Assembly: GCA_027082955.1 (NCBI GenBank)
Contig: JALWTA010000030.1
Location: 84,907 to 148,906, forward strand
Reading direction: 5' to 3'
Source: Sulfurovum sp.
Lineage (GTDB): Bacteria; Campylobacterota; Campylobacteria; Campylobacterales; Sulfurovaceae
DNA length: 64,000 nucleotides
Shown here one piece after another: positions 27,178 through 36,934 of this stretch. Under the pieces are notes generated by a model that had not been told where the DNA came from, made no database searches, and worked only from the letters and a program-made list of their open reading frames with translations. Position 1 is the stretch's first letter, and every line of letters begins with the position of its first letter. Made by a program: the position numbers and the translations under genes.

Positions 27178-30100
27178 TGAAAAAGTTTATTTATACACTC
27201 CTGACACTCTTTGTACTGCTTATCGCCATCATTGTTGTTGCCGCCAATTCATCCTACGTGATCAAAAAGGTTGCAGATATCTATGCGCCCGATTACAACA
27301 TCTCCTATGGTGCGATTGAGGGAAACGTTTTGACGGGGGTGAAGGTTGTCAGACCAAAGTACAAAGGTGCTTTGCTTGCTGATGAGATACGGTTTTCATG
27401 GAATCCTTCAAAGCTCCTCTACAAACGTATCGCTATCAATTCGATAGATGTAAAAAATGTAGATGTCGATACTGTAAAAGCATTTGTGGCACATTTGAGT
27501 GATGATAATCAGAATGCCACGATGCAGCAGGAAGAGGAGAATGCATCATCGGCACCGATTGACCTTTCACTTGCTGTCAAATATGCATCTGTTTCGTTTA
27601 AACCTTTCAGCATAGAGGGTGTTTCTCTCTCGAAACTCTCTTTGCATGCAAAAAAAATGCTCTATCGTACGGATGGACTGGAAGTAGCGAATGCTACACT
27701 GGAGTCTATTGGCAATGTTGGTGAGGTTGCGCTGTCGGCATCGTTAAAGAACCGGACACTCTCCTTTGAGACGATCAGGCTTGCAAAAGTTGACACCAAA
27801 GCCATAGAGAAGATCGTTGCAGATATTGCACAGACGCCTTCGCAGGAAGCAGAGAAACAAACGAAAAAACAGGAGCCCAAGAGCCCGTTGATACCCAAGA
27901 TCATCACAGCACGATCACTTCATGTTGATCTGCTGCCTGCAGTATTTGATCCGATGCATCTGCATACTGCCGTACTCGATGCTGATGCGATACAGTTTGA
28001 TATGGACAGTTTGATACTAAGCGGAAAGCAGGTCGATCTGAATGTAACGACCAACTTAAGCAATGTGGTTGAACACGGCAGTATACAGGCAAACCATTTT
28101 GGAGGCAATATTGTCATCACACCGCACCAGAGGCTCTACAAACTCTATCAGCTTCCGTTACGCAAAAAGGCAATAGGCAACGTCCAAGTCGATTTCAATG
28201 CAAGCCGTGAAAAAATCAGTGCAGATATCCGCTCCAAAGCGAAAAATATTTTGGAACTGCCAAAGAGTGGGGAGGGCAACCGTACAGAAGTTCGTATTGA
28301 TGTAGATTCGCTTGTAAGCCATGTTGTGTTTGATCTTCCAAGCAAACAGCTCAAAGCCGATACGCGGATAGCGGTAACGACACCTTACACCGAAAAGATG
28401 GGTCTTTCCAACCATTTTGAGATGGATGAAAACAAAGAGATACGCTATACCGGAGATCTATCCATACCACAGCTTAAAGGGATGGATGCGAACCTGACCA
28501 AGCCGCTTAAAGACTTTCAACTGCACTATCGTGGTACACTGCATGAAGTATCTGCTACACTGAATGCAGATGCCCTGGAGGGCAGTTTCGTTTCCAATGA
28601 TCTTAAAACAGGGATGCTGCATCTACAGACCAAAGCCCCTCTTTTGCTTAAAGATCTTGTCGCAGTACCGGAAAAACTTTCAGAGGGTGCAGTGGAAGCG
28701 GCTATCGATTTGCCTATTGATTTTGCTAAACCTTTGCCTCTGAAGGCGAATGCGACACTCACCTCCAATCTTGCCGATATCAAGGCAAAGGTACTTTATG
28801 GCGACCATGCCGATCTTTCTTTGGTTGCAACTGTACCGGAAAACGCTTTGTTAAAAGAGTTGGCGCCCAAAGTAAAATGGGATGCCCTTTCACCTATGCA
28901 TGCCAAGGTTGCGCTCAAAGAGCATGCCTACCGTCTAAACCTGAAGACACATACACTCAAGGCAGAGGTTTCAGTGCCGACAAAAGAGGGTAAGATTTTG
29001 GGCAAAGTGATACTCCCCGGTTTGCAGGCAGATATCAAGGGTAAACTTGGCAGCGATATTGTGCTGCACAGTGAGGTAGATTCTGCCAAGCAGCTTTTTG
29101 ATGCCGTAAACAGTTTCTATACGCTTGAGCAACTCCCAAAAATAAAAGGGGCACTCTCGCTCGATGCCACCCTTGATGCAGAAAAGAATGTAACACTGCG
29201 TTTACACTCACCCCAAATACGCTACTATGCAGACAGAGATACTGAACACACGATTGATGATATTAATGTTGTCGTGTCAAAACGAGGGGCACGTATTGCA
29301 CTTGATACGTACAGTTTTGTCTACAATGGTACAAAGCTCTATTCTAACAAACCTTCTGTAGTTCTATTTGAAGATGACACCTTCTCCATTGAACAGTTCT
29401 GGCTGAACGATCAGCTTAACATATCGGGAGGGCTCGATCTTAAGCAGATGAAAGGGCAGATCGATGCCAAAGCTCAGAAGTTCCATGTTTCTCACGAATT
29501 TGCCGACATTGACAGCAATATAGACCTCAAAACAGTGTTTGACGGAAACAGTACGGATATTCAGGGAAAGATAATCCTTTTAGGAGGGAAACTGCACTAC
29601 GATCTTGACACGAAAACCTTTCCAAGTGACAGTGACATAGTGATTGTACAGCAGCACAAAGAGGTAGATGAAAACAGTTTTGTAAACAATCTCAGTATGC
29701 TTGTCAATGTAGAGAGCAAAAAGCCGCTTATCTACAAGGAAGGACCTGTAGATGTGAAGGCAAATCTCTCTCTTGTCGTTCACAAAGCAGCCGGAACAGA
29801 CCCTGTTGTTTTGGGTTCTGTGGACATTGTAGACGGCAGCAGTTATCGCTTTCAAGGGAAAAAGTTTGTGCTTGAAAAGAGCCATATCTATCTGACGGGT
29901 GACCCGCTTAAGCCGCTGCTTGATCTTAAGGTCAAGTACAAAGGACTTAAGCACCTCATTACCGTGACGATTACAGGTACACCCGCTGTACCTAACATTA
30001 TGTTCTCCTCTGTTCCGAGTCTAAGCAAAGAGCAGATCCTCTCGATCATTCTGTTTGATTCTGAAGAGGGAGCCGGTACGAATGATGCCAATGCGATGAT

Positions 30101-30383
30101 GAAGATGATGGGTGGTGCCATGGCAAAATCTGCGTTGAATGACCTCGGTGTGAAGATCGACCATCTTGTGATCGGTGCGGGGAGTATCGAAGTGGGTAAA
30201 AAACTGACCGATAAGATTACAGTGATCTATATTAACGGAGAGATTCCCGAAATGAAGATGAAATATGAATATAATCCGAATGTAGATGTGGTTATCGGTG
30301 CCAGTGAAAAATCAGAATCTGCAGATATTGTTTACAAGAAAGATTTTAATATGAATGACTCTGATATTGTGATCAAAAAGTAA
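27177..30383 (+). CDS. tamB: TamB-like inter-membrane protein
   Basis: A 1068-residue protein anchored by one N-terminal helix (about 5-25) and otherwise made of AsmA/TamB-type repeating beta strands. The conserved C-terminal TamB (DUF490) domain is clear (about 860-1068: LGSVDIVDGSSYRFQGKKF, LSIILFDSEEGAG, and a carboxyl end with the charged MKMKYEYNPNVDVVIGASE). TamA and TamB work together, and TamB-family proteins are also linked to phospholipid transport. It ends 8 bases from convergent nspC. Confidence 0.88.
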   Translation: MKKFIYTLLTLFVLLIAIIVVAANSSYVIKKVADIYAPDYNISYGAIEGNVLTGVKVVRPKYKGALLADEIRFSWNPSKLLYKRIAINSIDVKNVDVDTVKAFVAHLSDDNQNATMQQEEENASSAPIDLSLAVKYASVSFKPFSIEGVSLSKLSLHAKKMLYRTDGLEVANATLESIGNVGEVALSASLKNRTLSFETIRLAKVDTKAIEKIVADIAQTPSQEAEKQTKKQEPKSPLIPKIITARSLHVDLLPAVFDPMHLHTAVLDADAIQFDMDSLILSGKQVDLNVTTNLSNVVEHGSIQANHFGGNIVITPHQRLYKLYQLPLRKKAIGNVQVDFNASREKISADIRSKAKNILELPKSGEGNRTEVRIDVDSLVSHVVFDLPSKQLKADTRIAVTTPYTEKMGLSNHFEMDENKEIRYTGDLSIPQLKGMDANLTKPLKDFQLHYRGTLHEVSATLNADALEGSFVSNDLKTGMLHLQTKAPLLLKDLVAVPEKLSEGAVEAAIDLPIDFAKPLPLKANATLTSNLADIKAKVLYGDHADLSLVATVPENALLKELAPKVKWDALSPMHAKVALKEHAYRLNLKTHTLKAEVSVPTKEGKILGKVILPGLQADIKGKLGSDIVLHSEVDSAKQLFDAVNSFYTLEQLPKIKGALSLDATLDAEKNVTLRLHSPQIRYYADRDTEHTIDDINVVVSKRGARIALDTYSFVYNGTKLYSNKPSVVLFEDDTFSIEQFWLNDQLNISGGLDLKQMKGQIDAKAQKFHVSHEFADIDSNIDLKTVFDGNSTDIQGKIILLGGKLHYDLDTKTFPSDSDIVIVQQHKEVDENSFVNNLSMLVNVESKKPLIYKEGPVDVKANLSLVVHKAAGTDPVVLGSVDIVDGSSYRFQGKKFVLEKSHIYLTGDPLKPLLDLKVKYKGLKHLITVTITGTPAVPNIMFSSVPSLSKEQILSIILFDSEEGAGTNDANAMMKMMGGAMAKSALNDLGVKIDHLVIGAGSIEVGKKLTDKITVIYINGEIPEMKMKYEYNPNVDVVIGASEKSESADIVYKKDFNMNDSDIVIKK

Positions 30384-30391
30384 GGCTGTCT

Positions 30392-31531
30392 CTAAGAGAG
30401 TCTCTCTTTAAAATCCTCATACCCAAATTCTCTGAGAATCTCTATTTTTCCATCGCTTTTTTCTACAGCGATAGCGGGAAGTTTGATACCGTTGAAGGTT
30501 GTGGCTTTGACCATGGTATAGTGCATCTGGTCTTCAAAGATGATCTTGTCACCAATCTGTAACGGTTTGTCGAAACTGTAATCTCCCATAATGTCTCCTG
30601 CAAGACAGGTATTACCGCCCAGACGGTAGGTGTAGGGTTTTTCACCCGCTTCCCCGGCCCCGCGTACTTCGGCACGGTAGGGCATGATGATGGTATCTGG
30701 CATATGTGCTTCTGCAGAAGTATCGAGTATGGCAATATCGATACCGTTATGGACAATATCGAGAACGGTAGCGATCAGAACACCGGTTTCCCATCCGACA
30801 GCTTCACCAGGTTCAAGATAGACTTCAACATTGTATTTTGCTTTAAACCGTTTGATAAGTGCGATCAGTTTGTCAATATCGTAACCCTTTCTTGTAATGT
30901 GGTGCCCTCCACCAAAATTGATCCATTTCATCTGCGGCAGGTAGCTTCCAAATTTTGATTCGAAGTGCTCCAGTACTGCTTCGAGTGCACTGCTGTCCTG
31001 TTCACACAGTGCGTGAAAGTGCAGACCGTCAAGATAGGGAAGCAGAGTGTCATCGAAGTTTTTCAAGGTTGTGCCCAGTCTGGAGTAGAGACCGCAGGGA
31101 TTGTAGATCTCTTGCGGTGAAGCCGAGTGTTCGGGATTGATACGTAGCCCCAGAGACAGGTTTGGATTGATCTTTTTTGCAGTAGCAGCGAAACGGTGAA
31201 ACTGTGAAGGGGTATTGAACACCATATGGTGCGAGATGGCGGCGATTGCTTCAATCTCTTCTGCCTTGTACGCAGGTGAATAGGTGTGTACCTCTTTGCC
31301 AAACGTTTCGTCTGCCAGTTTCGCTTCATACAGTCCGCTGGCACAGCAGCCGTCAAGATAGGGACGTATGGTATCAAAGCTTTTCCAGAGGGCGTATCCT
31401 TTGAGGGCGAGAAGTACTTTTGCACCGCTTCTCTCTTTGACATCGTGGAGTATTTCGAGGTTGCGTATGAGCTTTTTCTCTTCAAGCAGCCAACAGGGAG
31501 AAGGAAGGGTATGGAGGTTTTTTTCAGTCAT
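30392..31531 (-). CDS. nspC: Carboxynorspermidine decarboxylase
   Basis: A PLP enzyme of the alanine-racemase-fold group IV decarboxylases that makes norspermidine or spermidine by the carboxyspermidine route. Of 379 residues the PLP lysine lies in KVLLALKGYALW, and a second active-site Cys region is GGNTCLAGDIMGDYSF. The route is common in Campylobacterota. A TATAAT box on the minus strand at 31538-31543 lies only six bases before the ATG, so the mRNA may be leaderless or have another promoter. Confidence 0.92.
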   Translation of the reverse strand: MTEKNLHTLPSPCWLLEEKKLIRNLEILHDVKERSGAKVLLALKGYALWKSFDTIRPYLDGCCASGLYEAKLADETFGKEVHTYSPAYKAEEIEAIAAISHHMVFNTPSQFHRFAATAKKINPNLSLGLRINPEHSASPQEIYNPCGLYSRLGTTLKNFDDTLLPYLDGLHFHALCEQDSSALEAVLEHFESKFGSYLPQMKWINFGGGHHITRKGYDIDKLIALIKRFKAKYNVEVYLEPGEAVGWETGVLIATVLDIVHNGIDIAILDTSAEAHMPDTIIMPYRAEVRGAGEAGEKPYTYRLGGNTCLAGDIMGDYSFDKPLQIGDKIIFEDQMHYTMVKATTFNGIKLPAIAVEKSDGKIEILREFGYEDFKERLS

Positions 31532-31566
31532 AGCGAATTATAACAGCAGAAGCTAAAAAATTTTGA

Positions 31567-31572
31567 TATAAT
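31567..31572 (+). promoter_or_regulatory. -10 box of the 31611 gene
   Basis: TATAAT in an AT-rich stretch, about 39 bases before the ATG; no clear -35. Confidence 0.45.
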
Positions 31573-31610
31573 TGTTTAAGATTTGATTTTTTTATAAATG
31601 GAGCAGACAA

Positions 31611-32087
31611 ATGATAACGAGAGAGAATGAGAAGCAGGGACATATCCGGTTTGACGGAAATGATATTGCACTGGCGGCAGCCATGCTTGAGAGGCTTTCC
31701 ACGACGATAGAGATAGTGTATTATCTCATGTCAAGAGGTGAAGAGCGTTCATTTGTCCTTATGCTCGTGACAGCACAGAATGCCGATATAGCTGCCTTGA
31801 TGGATGCGGAAAAACGCAATACTGACATCTTGTTCGAGATAGACAAAGAGAGAGCGATATATGCTGTGATATGTCAGGATACAAAAATAGACGGTGGATA
31901 TCATTTTGGTGAACGTGTCATGTCACATCTTCAGAAGATAGGTGCAGTCGAACCCTATTGTGTGGAACTTGAAGTGCGTACAACGACCTATGATATAAAA
32001 TATCTTATTTTTAAAGTTATTGAGGAGATGTTACGTGCCCAAAAAGAGGAGCGCTGTGGAGAGATTGTCTTCCGTACACTTCATTAA
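31611..32087 (+). CDS. Uncharacterised 158-residue protein
   Basis: A soluble alpha/beta protein with no signal peptide or membrane segment. It has alternating hydrophobic strands (SFVLMLVTAQ, AIYAVICQDTKIDGGYHFGERV, TYDIKYLIFKVIEEML) that hint at a GGDEF-remnant or PAS-like fold, but I see no GGDEF motif or other catalytic residues. A TATAAT lies at 31567-31572 and a GGAG site before the ATG. It is flanked by nspC (divergent) and rpmH and seems monocistronic. Family not recognised. Confidence 0.55.
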   Translation: MITRENEKQGHIRFDGNDIALAAAMLERLSTTIEIVYYLMSRGEERSFVLMLVTAQNADIAALMDAEKRNTDILFEIDKERAIYAVICQDTKIDGGYHFGERVMSHLQKIGAVEPYCVELEVRTTTYDIKYLIFKVIEEMLRAQKEERCGEIVFRTLH

Positions 32088-32105
32088 TGAAGCAAGGGGT
32101 ACTGG

Positions 32106-32135
32106 TTGTGAAGCAGTCACCTAAACAGATATAAT
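32106..32135 (+). promoter_or_regulatory. Promoter of the rpmH operon
   Basis: TTGTGA (32106-32111), an 18-base spacer, then TATAAT (32130-32135), upstream of rpmH. A second weaker -10 (TACAAT) is at 32158-32163. Confidence 0.6.
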
Positions 32136-32179
32136 CCGCATTTAAGGCGATTTCAGATACAATCGCGTCCAAATAAATA

Positions 32180-32201
32180 GGGCTTTGGCAGAAAGAAGCC
32201 C
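32180..32201 (+). promoter_or_regulatory. Leader hairpin of rpmH
   Basis: GGGCTT / AAGCCC stem with a 10-base loop followed by TTTA, located between the promoter and the rpmH ribosome site. It could be a weak attenuator or a regulatory leader; the U-tract is short. Confidence 0.4.
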
Positions 32202-32223
32202 TTTATCACGAAGGAAAAAGAGC

Positions 32224-32358
32224 ATGAAAAGAACATATCAGCCACACAATACACCACGTAAAAGAACACACGGTTTCAGAACAAGAATGAAAACAAAAAA
32301 CGGAAGAAAAGTCATCGCTGCAAGAAGAGCGAAAGGCAGAAAGAGACTGGCGGTATAA
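32224..32358 (+). CDS. rpmH: 50S ribosomal protein L34
   Basis: 44 residues beginning [18 protein letters not shown] and ending GRKRLAV, the standard L34 length and very basic. It is preceded by an AAGGA site. It heads the rpmH-rnpA-yidC-jag-mnmE block found near the origin in many bacteria. The stop TAA overlaps the probable non-standard start of rnpA. Confidence 0.97.
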   Translation: MKRTYQPHNTPRKRTHGFRTRMKTKNGRKVIAARRAKGRKRLAV

Positions 32359-32717
32359 CCATCGCGCATATTAAACATTTTACGCGAATAAAGACCAGTA
32401 AAGAATTTAACAGGATATACAATCATCCTGAAAAGACCTGGCACACTCCCTATTTCGTACTTTTTTACCAAAAGTCAGATCAACACAAAGTAGGATTTGT
32501 TGCCAGCAAAAAGATCGGCAATGCAGTCCACAGAAACAGGGCAAAACGACTACTGCGCGCACATTTTATTGCACATATCGATACAGTGCGGGAAGGAAAT
32601 TATATACTTGTCGCAAAACCGGCACTTCTGGAAGAGTCATTTCCAAAAGTACAGAAGGCATATCTATATGCACTGAAGCGATGCGGCGCGCTTCTCCCGC
32701 ATTACAACAAAATTTAA
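32355..32717 (+). CDS. rnpA: Ribonuclease P protein component, non-canonical start
   Basis: Protein subunit of RNase P, which matures the 5' ends of tRNAs. The RNP motif is intact: [20 protein letters not shown] then LLRAHF. The frame is open from 32262, inside rpmH, but contains no ATG, GTG or TTG before the conserved region. ATA at 32355 overlaps the rpmH stop as ATAA, resembling the ATGA junctions used elsewhere in this window, and gives 120 residues; ATC at 32361 or ATT at 32370 are alternatives. Translation is probably coupled to rpmH. The usual yidD gene is missing from the 45-base gap to yidC. Confidence 0.85.
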   Translation: MTIAHIKHFTRIKTSKEFNRIYNHPEKTWHTPYFVLFYQKSDQHKVGFVASKKIGNAVHRNRAKRLLRAHFIAHIDTVREGNYILVAKPALLEESFPKVQKAYLYALKRCGALLPHYNKI

Positions 32718-32762
32718 ATCAAATAGGACTATACTGTCACTCTCTGATATAAAGGTATTATT

Positions 32763-34376
32763 TTGGAACAACAAGATCTGAACAAACGGTTACTTCTCGC
32801 ATTGGCACTCTCATTTTTGGTATTTGTAGCATACAGCTATCTGTTTCAGCCTAAAGCAGGGCTTGAAGCAGAACAGAATCTGACTGCAGCATCTGCGCCG
32901 GCATTGGCAGATAAATCTGTTCCTTCACAGGCGGCTAAAGATGTAGCGCGCGAAGATACAAAAAGAGTATCTAATGCACCCAAAACACATCAGGATGTTT
33001 TGACAACCATAGTCTCACCCACATTTAGGATGTCGATTGATACACTTGGACGTATTGGACAGTTTGAGCTTTTGGAGCAAAAATATCAGAATGCCGAGGG
33101 GCACAATCCTCAAATTCTGGCTGCTGACAAGCCAAAGCCGCTTGAAGTGCGTTTTGCCGATAAAGCACTGAACGATGAGGCCTTTAAAACACATTATACG
33201 GTTTCAACTCCGGGAGAGATTGATCTTACTGACAAACCTGTTACACTGATTTTGACTCAGAAACTTTCTACTGTGACTTTGACCAAAACACTGACCATTC
33301 AGCCAAACGGTGCCTACAGTGTTGATGTTGAGACATCTTCCAGCGTGCCTTATTTTATTACACCCGGACACCGTCCTATGGCCGACAGTTCAAGATATAT
33401 GATTGTGCGGGGAGCATTGATCAAGGGGGCTGACGGTGTGATTACTACCATCGAAGATGGCAAGGCGAAAGGCGATGAAGTGGTTAAACATGCCAAAATT
33501 GCTTCGGCGTTTGACCGTTATGTTGCCTCTTTGTTCTATAATTTCAAAGAGGGTATGAATGTCTCTGTGCTTAAAGAAGCAAATGGCGATCCGCTGCTGT
33601 TTGTGGAAGGTGCGAAAAAACTGCACCTTGGCGGATATATCGGTCCTAAGGAGTATCATGCACTGGCTTCCATCAATCCTGAATTGACAGATGCAATCGA
33701 GTTTGGTTGGTTCACATTCCTTTCAAGACCATTCTTTAAAGTACTGCTGTGGATACACGGTGCCATAGGAAACTGGGGCTGGGCGATCATACTCTTTACG
33801 CTGCTTGTGAAACTGGTGCTCTTCCCGCTCTCCTACAAGGGGATGATGTCTATGCAGAAACTCAAGGATCTCGCACCCAAGATGAAAGAGCTTCGCGAGA
33901 AGTATAAAGACGATCCGGCAAAACTCAACATGAAAATGATGGAGATGTACAAAAAACACGGTGCCAACCCGATGGGCGGTTGTCTGCCAATGCTGTTGCA
34001 GATCCCTGTTTTCTTTGCACTTTATCGTGTATTGCTCAATGCTGATGAACTTCAGGGAGCAGCATGGATTCACGGCTGGATTGAAAATCTTGCTGTTGCA
34101 GACCCATATTATATTCTGCCTGTTCTTATGGGAGCGAGTATGTGGTTCCAGCAGAAGATCACACCCAATAACTTTACCGATCCGATGCAGGAGAAAATCT
34201 TTAAGTTTTTCCCCGTTTTGATGGCTGGTATGTTCATTATTATGCCATTCCCATCAGGGCTGGTACTTTACTGGGTGGTCAATAACCTCTTTACTATTGG
34301 GCAGCAGTATGTCATCAACACTGCCTATCAAAAACAAAAAGCGATAGCAGCACAAAAGAAAAACAAGGACGCATAA
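32763..34376 (+). CDS. yidC: Membrane protein insertase YidC
   Basis: 537 residues: an N-terminal helix (LLLALALSFLVFVAYSYLF), a large periplasmic beta domain (about 75-320) and the conserved five-helix core (about 335-525; FPLSYKGMMSMQKLKDLAPKM in part, NPMGGCLPMLLQIPVFFALY in part). The start is TTG with AAAGG about 8 bases upstream. It inserts membrane proteins alone or with SecYEG. One base separates it from jag. Confidence 0.96.
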   Translation: MEQQDLNKRLLLALALSFLVFVAYSYLFQPKAGLEAEQNLTAASAPALADKSVPSQAAKDVAREDTKRVSNAPKTHQDVLTTIVSPTFRMSIDTLGRIGQFELLEQKYQNAEGHNPQILAADKPKPLEVRFADKALNDEAFKTHYTVSTPGEIDLTDKPVTLILTQKLSTVTLTKTLTIQPNGAYSVDVETSSSVPYFITPGHRPMADSSRYMIVRGALIKGADGVITTIEDGKAKGDEVVKHAKIASAFDRYVASLFYNFKEGMNVSVLKEANGDPLLFVEGAKKLHLGGYIGPKEYHALASINPELTDAIEFGWFTFLSRPFFKVLLWIHGAIGNWGWAIILFTLLVKLVLFPLSYKGMMSMQKLKDLAPKMKELREKYKDDPAKLNMKMMEMYKKHGANPMGGCLPMLLQIPVFFALYRVLLNADELQGAAWIHGWIENLAVADPYYILPVLMGASMWFQQKITPNNFTDPMQEKIFKFFPVLMAGMFIIMPFPSGLVLYWVVNNLFTIGQQYVINTAYQKQKAIAAQKKNKDA

Positions 34377-34377
34377 T

Positions 34378-35205
34378 ATGACAAAAGTAGAAGCATCTAC
34401 CCTTCAAGAGGCGTATGCGCTTGCTGCATCAGAGTTGTCATGTTCCGTTACACAATTACAGTGTGAGGTTATACAGTACCCATCCAAAGGTCTGTTTGGC
34501 CTATTTCAAAAGAAAGCGATCATTGTAGCGACACGCAAAACAGAAAATGATATAACTGTTCCAAAAGAGTCAGTGAGTCCTGAAGAAGAGAAAGATGTTC
34601 CTGCAAGTATGCCCGAGGCTGTGATTGAAGAAAAACCTATGGAAGAAGCGTATAGCAAAACTCCTCTTCCTGCCTCAGAAGATACGATCGTAGAAGGTTT
34701 TTTTGAAACAGATCAGGAGAACAGCGCTATAGAGAGAGACAATCTGCTCTCTGAAAGTATCGAAGAGAGTCTTAAACATCTTTTTGAGGTTTCCTGCTTT
34801 GATATTGATGTCGTAGAAGTGGATGTTGTAGACAATACAGCATTGATCTTTATCGATGGTGAGGATGCTGCATTGCTTATCGGTAAAGAGGGGTACCGAT
34901 ACAATGCCCTCTCTTATATGCTTTTTAACTGGCTACACAGCAAATATCAGCTTTACATCAAACTTGAGATCGCAGCGTTTTTAACATCTCAGCAAGAGAT
35001 GATACGCAACTACCTGCAGCCTGTTATTGAGAATGTGCATCGGTATGGCAAGGCAAAAACACGTTTCCTTGACGGTATTCTTGTGCAAATCGCACTTGAA
35101 CAGCTAAGGGAAGCTTTTCCGGACAAGTATGTCGCCATCAAAACGGCACGTTCAGGCAAACGTTTTGTCGTGGTGAATGCATTTAACGCCAAACATCATG
35201 CATAG
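34378..35205 (+). CDS. jag: Jag/KhpB-type RNA-binding protein
   Basis: 275 residues with a Jag_N domain (about 1-50; LQCEVIQYPSKGLFGLFQKK), an acidic low-complexity linker (about 55-135), a KH domain (LLIGKEGYRYNALSYMLFNW) and a C-terminal R3H domain (about 205-270). In other bacteria Jag/KhpB binds RNA and affects envelope growth. It overlaps mnmE by 8 bases. Confidence 0.88.
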   Translation: MTKVEASTLQEAYALAASELSCSVTQLQCEVIQYPSKGLFGLFQKKAIIVATRKTENDITVPKESVSPEEEKDVPASMPEAVIEEKPMEEAYSKTPLPASEDTIVEGFFETDQENSAIERDNLLSESIEESLKHLFEVSCFDIDVVEVDVVDNTALIFIDGEDAALLIGKEGYRYNALSYMLFNWLHSKYQLYIKLEIAAFLTSQQEMIRNYLQPVIENVHRYGKAKTRFLDGILVQIALEQLREAFPDKYVAIKTARSGKRFVVVNAFNAKHHA

Positions 35206-36538
35206 TACCATTGCTGCAATTGCAACTGCACACGGTGTTTCGTCCATTTCGATCATCCGTGTCAGTGGCACTGCCGCATTTAAGATTGCACAAAGGGTTG
35301 CGCACAAAGACAAGATCGTCCCACGGCATGCGTATTTGAGCTCCATTTACAATCAAGATGACATTTTGATCGATCAGGCGATTATCATCTATTTTGCTGC
35401 CCCCAATAGTTTTACGGGAGAAGATATCGTAGAGTTCCAGTGTCATGGCGGAGTGGTTGTTGCTCAGGAAGTTCTTGATACCGTATTGGCATACGGTGCA
35501 CGACTGGCAGAACCCGGAGAGTTCTCCAAACGTGCATTTTTAAACGGTAAAATAGACCTGACAGAAGCGGAAGCTATTTCAAAACTGATCGAAGCCAAAA
35601 GTCTTGATGCCGCCAAAATACTTGCCAAACAGATGAAAGGTGAGCTTAGAGGATTTGTTGAAGAGAGCAGAGAAGCTCTCCTACGTTCTCTTGCTTATTC
35701 TGAGGTGATGATCGATTATGCTGAAGAGGATATTCCTGAAGATATATTGGAGAGTATACTTTCACAATTGCATGCGCTTACAGAAAAGATTACAAAGATT
35801 GTAGATACAAGTCATAGACGTCGTGGGCTGATAGAAGGATTCAAGGTAGCTATTGTCGGGAAACCCAATGTCGGGAAAAGCTCTCTGCTCAATGCGCTGC
35901 TCTCCTATGAGAGGGCGATTGTAAGTGATATCGCCGGTACGACACGGGATACTATTGAGGAGCAGGTGCGGATAGGTTCTCATGTGATCCGTATGATCGA
36001 TACAGCCGGTATCAGAGAATCACAAGATACGATTGAAAAGATTGGTATCGACCGTTCGATACGTTCTGTAGAAGATGCAGATGTGATCATTGCGTTGTTC
36101 GATGGTTCTCGCCCTTTCGATGAAGAAGATGAAAATATTGTATCGATTATAAGAAATCACCGAGAAAAACAGAGTATAGTTGCTATTAACAAGTCTGATT
36201 TGCCCCAGGTTTTGGAAATGACGCATCTTGAAAAGTATGCTCCCATTGCAGTAAGTGCAAAACGTGGTTTTTCAAGATTGACCGATGCCCTTAAAAAATT
36301 GCTCGACAGTATTGGCGAAGGAGAGGAGCTTATGTTAGTTACCACACGGCAGATAGAGGCGGTCGAACGTGCGAAACAGGAGATCCTGAATGCAAAAGAA
36401 CCTCTATTATCCGGTGAACTGGAATTTTTCTCCTATCATTTGCAGGAAGCTGTGAAGGCAATTTCTTCGATTTCGAAACCTTTTGACAGTGAGGAGATTC
36501 TCGATCGAATGTTTGGGGAGTTCTGTCTTGGAAAATAG
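35198..36538 (+). CDS. mnmE: tRNA modification GTPase MnmE
   Basis: With MnmG it makes the 5-substituent on wobble uridine of tRNAs. From the ATG at 35198 (446 residues) the N-terminal folate-binding domain begins HSTIAAIATAHGVSSISIIR; an ATG at 35177 inside jag adds seven residues. The G domain has GKPNVGKSSLLN and DIAGTTRD, and DTAG in MIDTAGIRE. The protein ends FGEFCLGK, with the essential near-terminal Cys (the C-(I/L)GK motif). Confidence 0.96.
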   Translation: MHSTIAAIATAHGVSSISIIRVSGTAAFKIAQRVAHKDKIVPRHAYLSSIYNQDDILIDQAIIIYFAAPNSFTGEDIVEFQCHGGVVVAQEVLDTVLAYGARLAEPGEFSKRAFLNGKIDLTEAEAISKLIEAKSLDAAKILAKQMKGELRGFVEESREALLRSLAYSEVMIDYAEEDIPEDILESILSQLHALTEKITKIVDTSHRRRGLIEGFKVAIVGKPNVGKSSLLNALLSYERAIVSDIAGTTRDTIEEQVRIGSHVIRMIDTAGIRESQDTIEKIGIDRSIRSVEDADVIIALFDGSRPFDEEDENIVSIIRNHREKQSIVAINKSDLPQVLEMTHLEKYAPIAVSAKRGFSRLTDALKKLLDSIGEGEELMLVTTRQIEAVERAKQEILNAKEPLLSGELEFFSYHLQEAVKAISSISKPFDSEEILDRMFGEFCLGK

Positions 36539-36884
36539 CGAGTGGTACGAAAAACTGCTGCATATCTTTCGTGAGATAGGCAAGCATGAAGATTTTGAAA
36601 TATATCTCTTTATCGGACTGTTACTGTTTACGCTCTGGTTCATTCGAAGTACCGTAAAATATTATTATGGGCAGAAGCGTAAACTAAGGCATATGCATCG
36701 CTTCGCACGAGAAGGTGATGTGGATGCTCAGAGGCATCTCGCCGCACGGTATAGAAAGGGAGATATTCTTCCCAAAAGCTGTGAGAGGGCAGCGTACTGG
36801 TATCATAAAGTTGCACTCACAGGCGATGAAGAAGCAAAAGGATACCTGCAGAAGTTTTTGGAAAGTCATCGAAAAAAATGTTGA
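36528..36884 (+). CDS. Small membrane protein with Sel1-like repeat
   Basis: About 118 residues. A membrane helix (about 23-43; YLFIGLLLFTLWFI) is followed by a basic stretch and a Sel1-like TPR unit (EGDVDAQRHLAARYRKGDI then SCERAAYWYHKVA). The TTG at 36528 overlaps the mnmE end by 11 bases and has GGGGAG seven bases upstream; an ATG at 36483 would overlap mnmE much more. The job is unknown; the repeat suggests protein binding. Confidence 0.65.
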   Translation: MENSEWYEKLLHIFREIGKHEDFEIYLFIGLLLFTLWFIRSTVKYYYGQKRKLRHMHRFAREGDVDAQRHLAARYRKGDILPKSCERAAYWYHKVALTGDEEAKGYLQKFLESHRKKC

Positions 36885-36899
36885 GTAGTATTCGCATGC

Positions 36900-36905
36900 T
36901 ATAAT
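36900..36905 (+). promoter_or_regulatory. -10 box of the 36935 gene
   Basis: TATAAT 30 bases before the ATG, in the gap after the Sel1-like gene. Confidence 0.45.
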
Positions 36906-36934
36906 GACACAACAATTTCATAAAGGGAAAGAGA

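Noticed and set aside
32718..32762. A yidD gene between rnpA and yidC
   Set aside because: The gap has only 45 bases and no coding frame of that kind.
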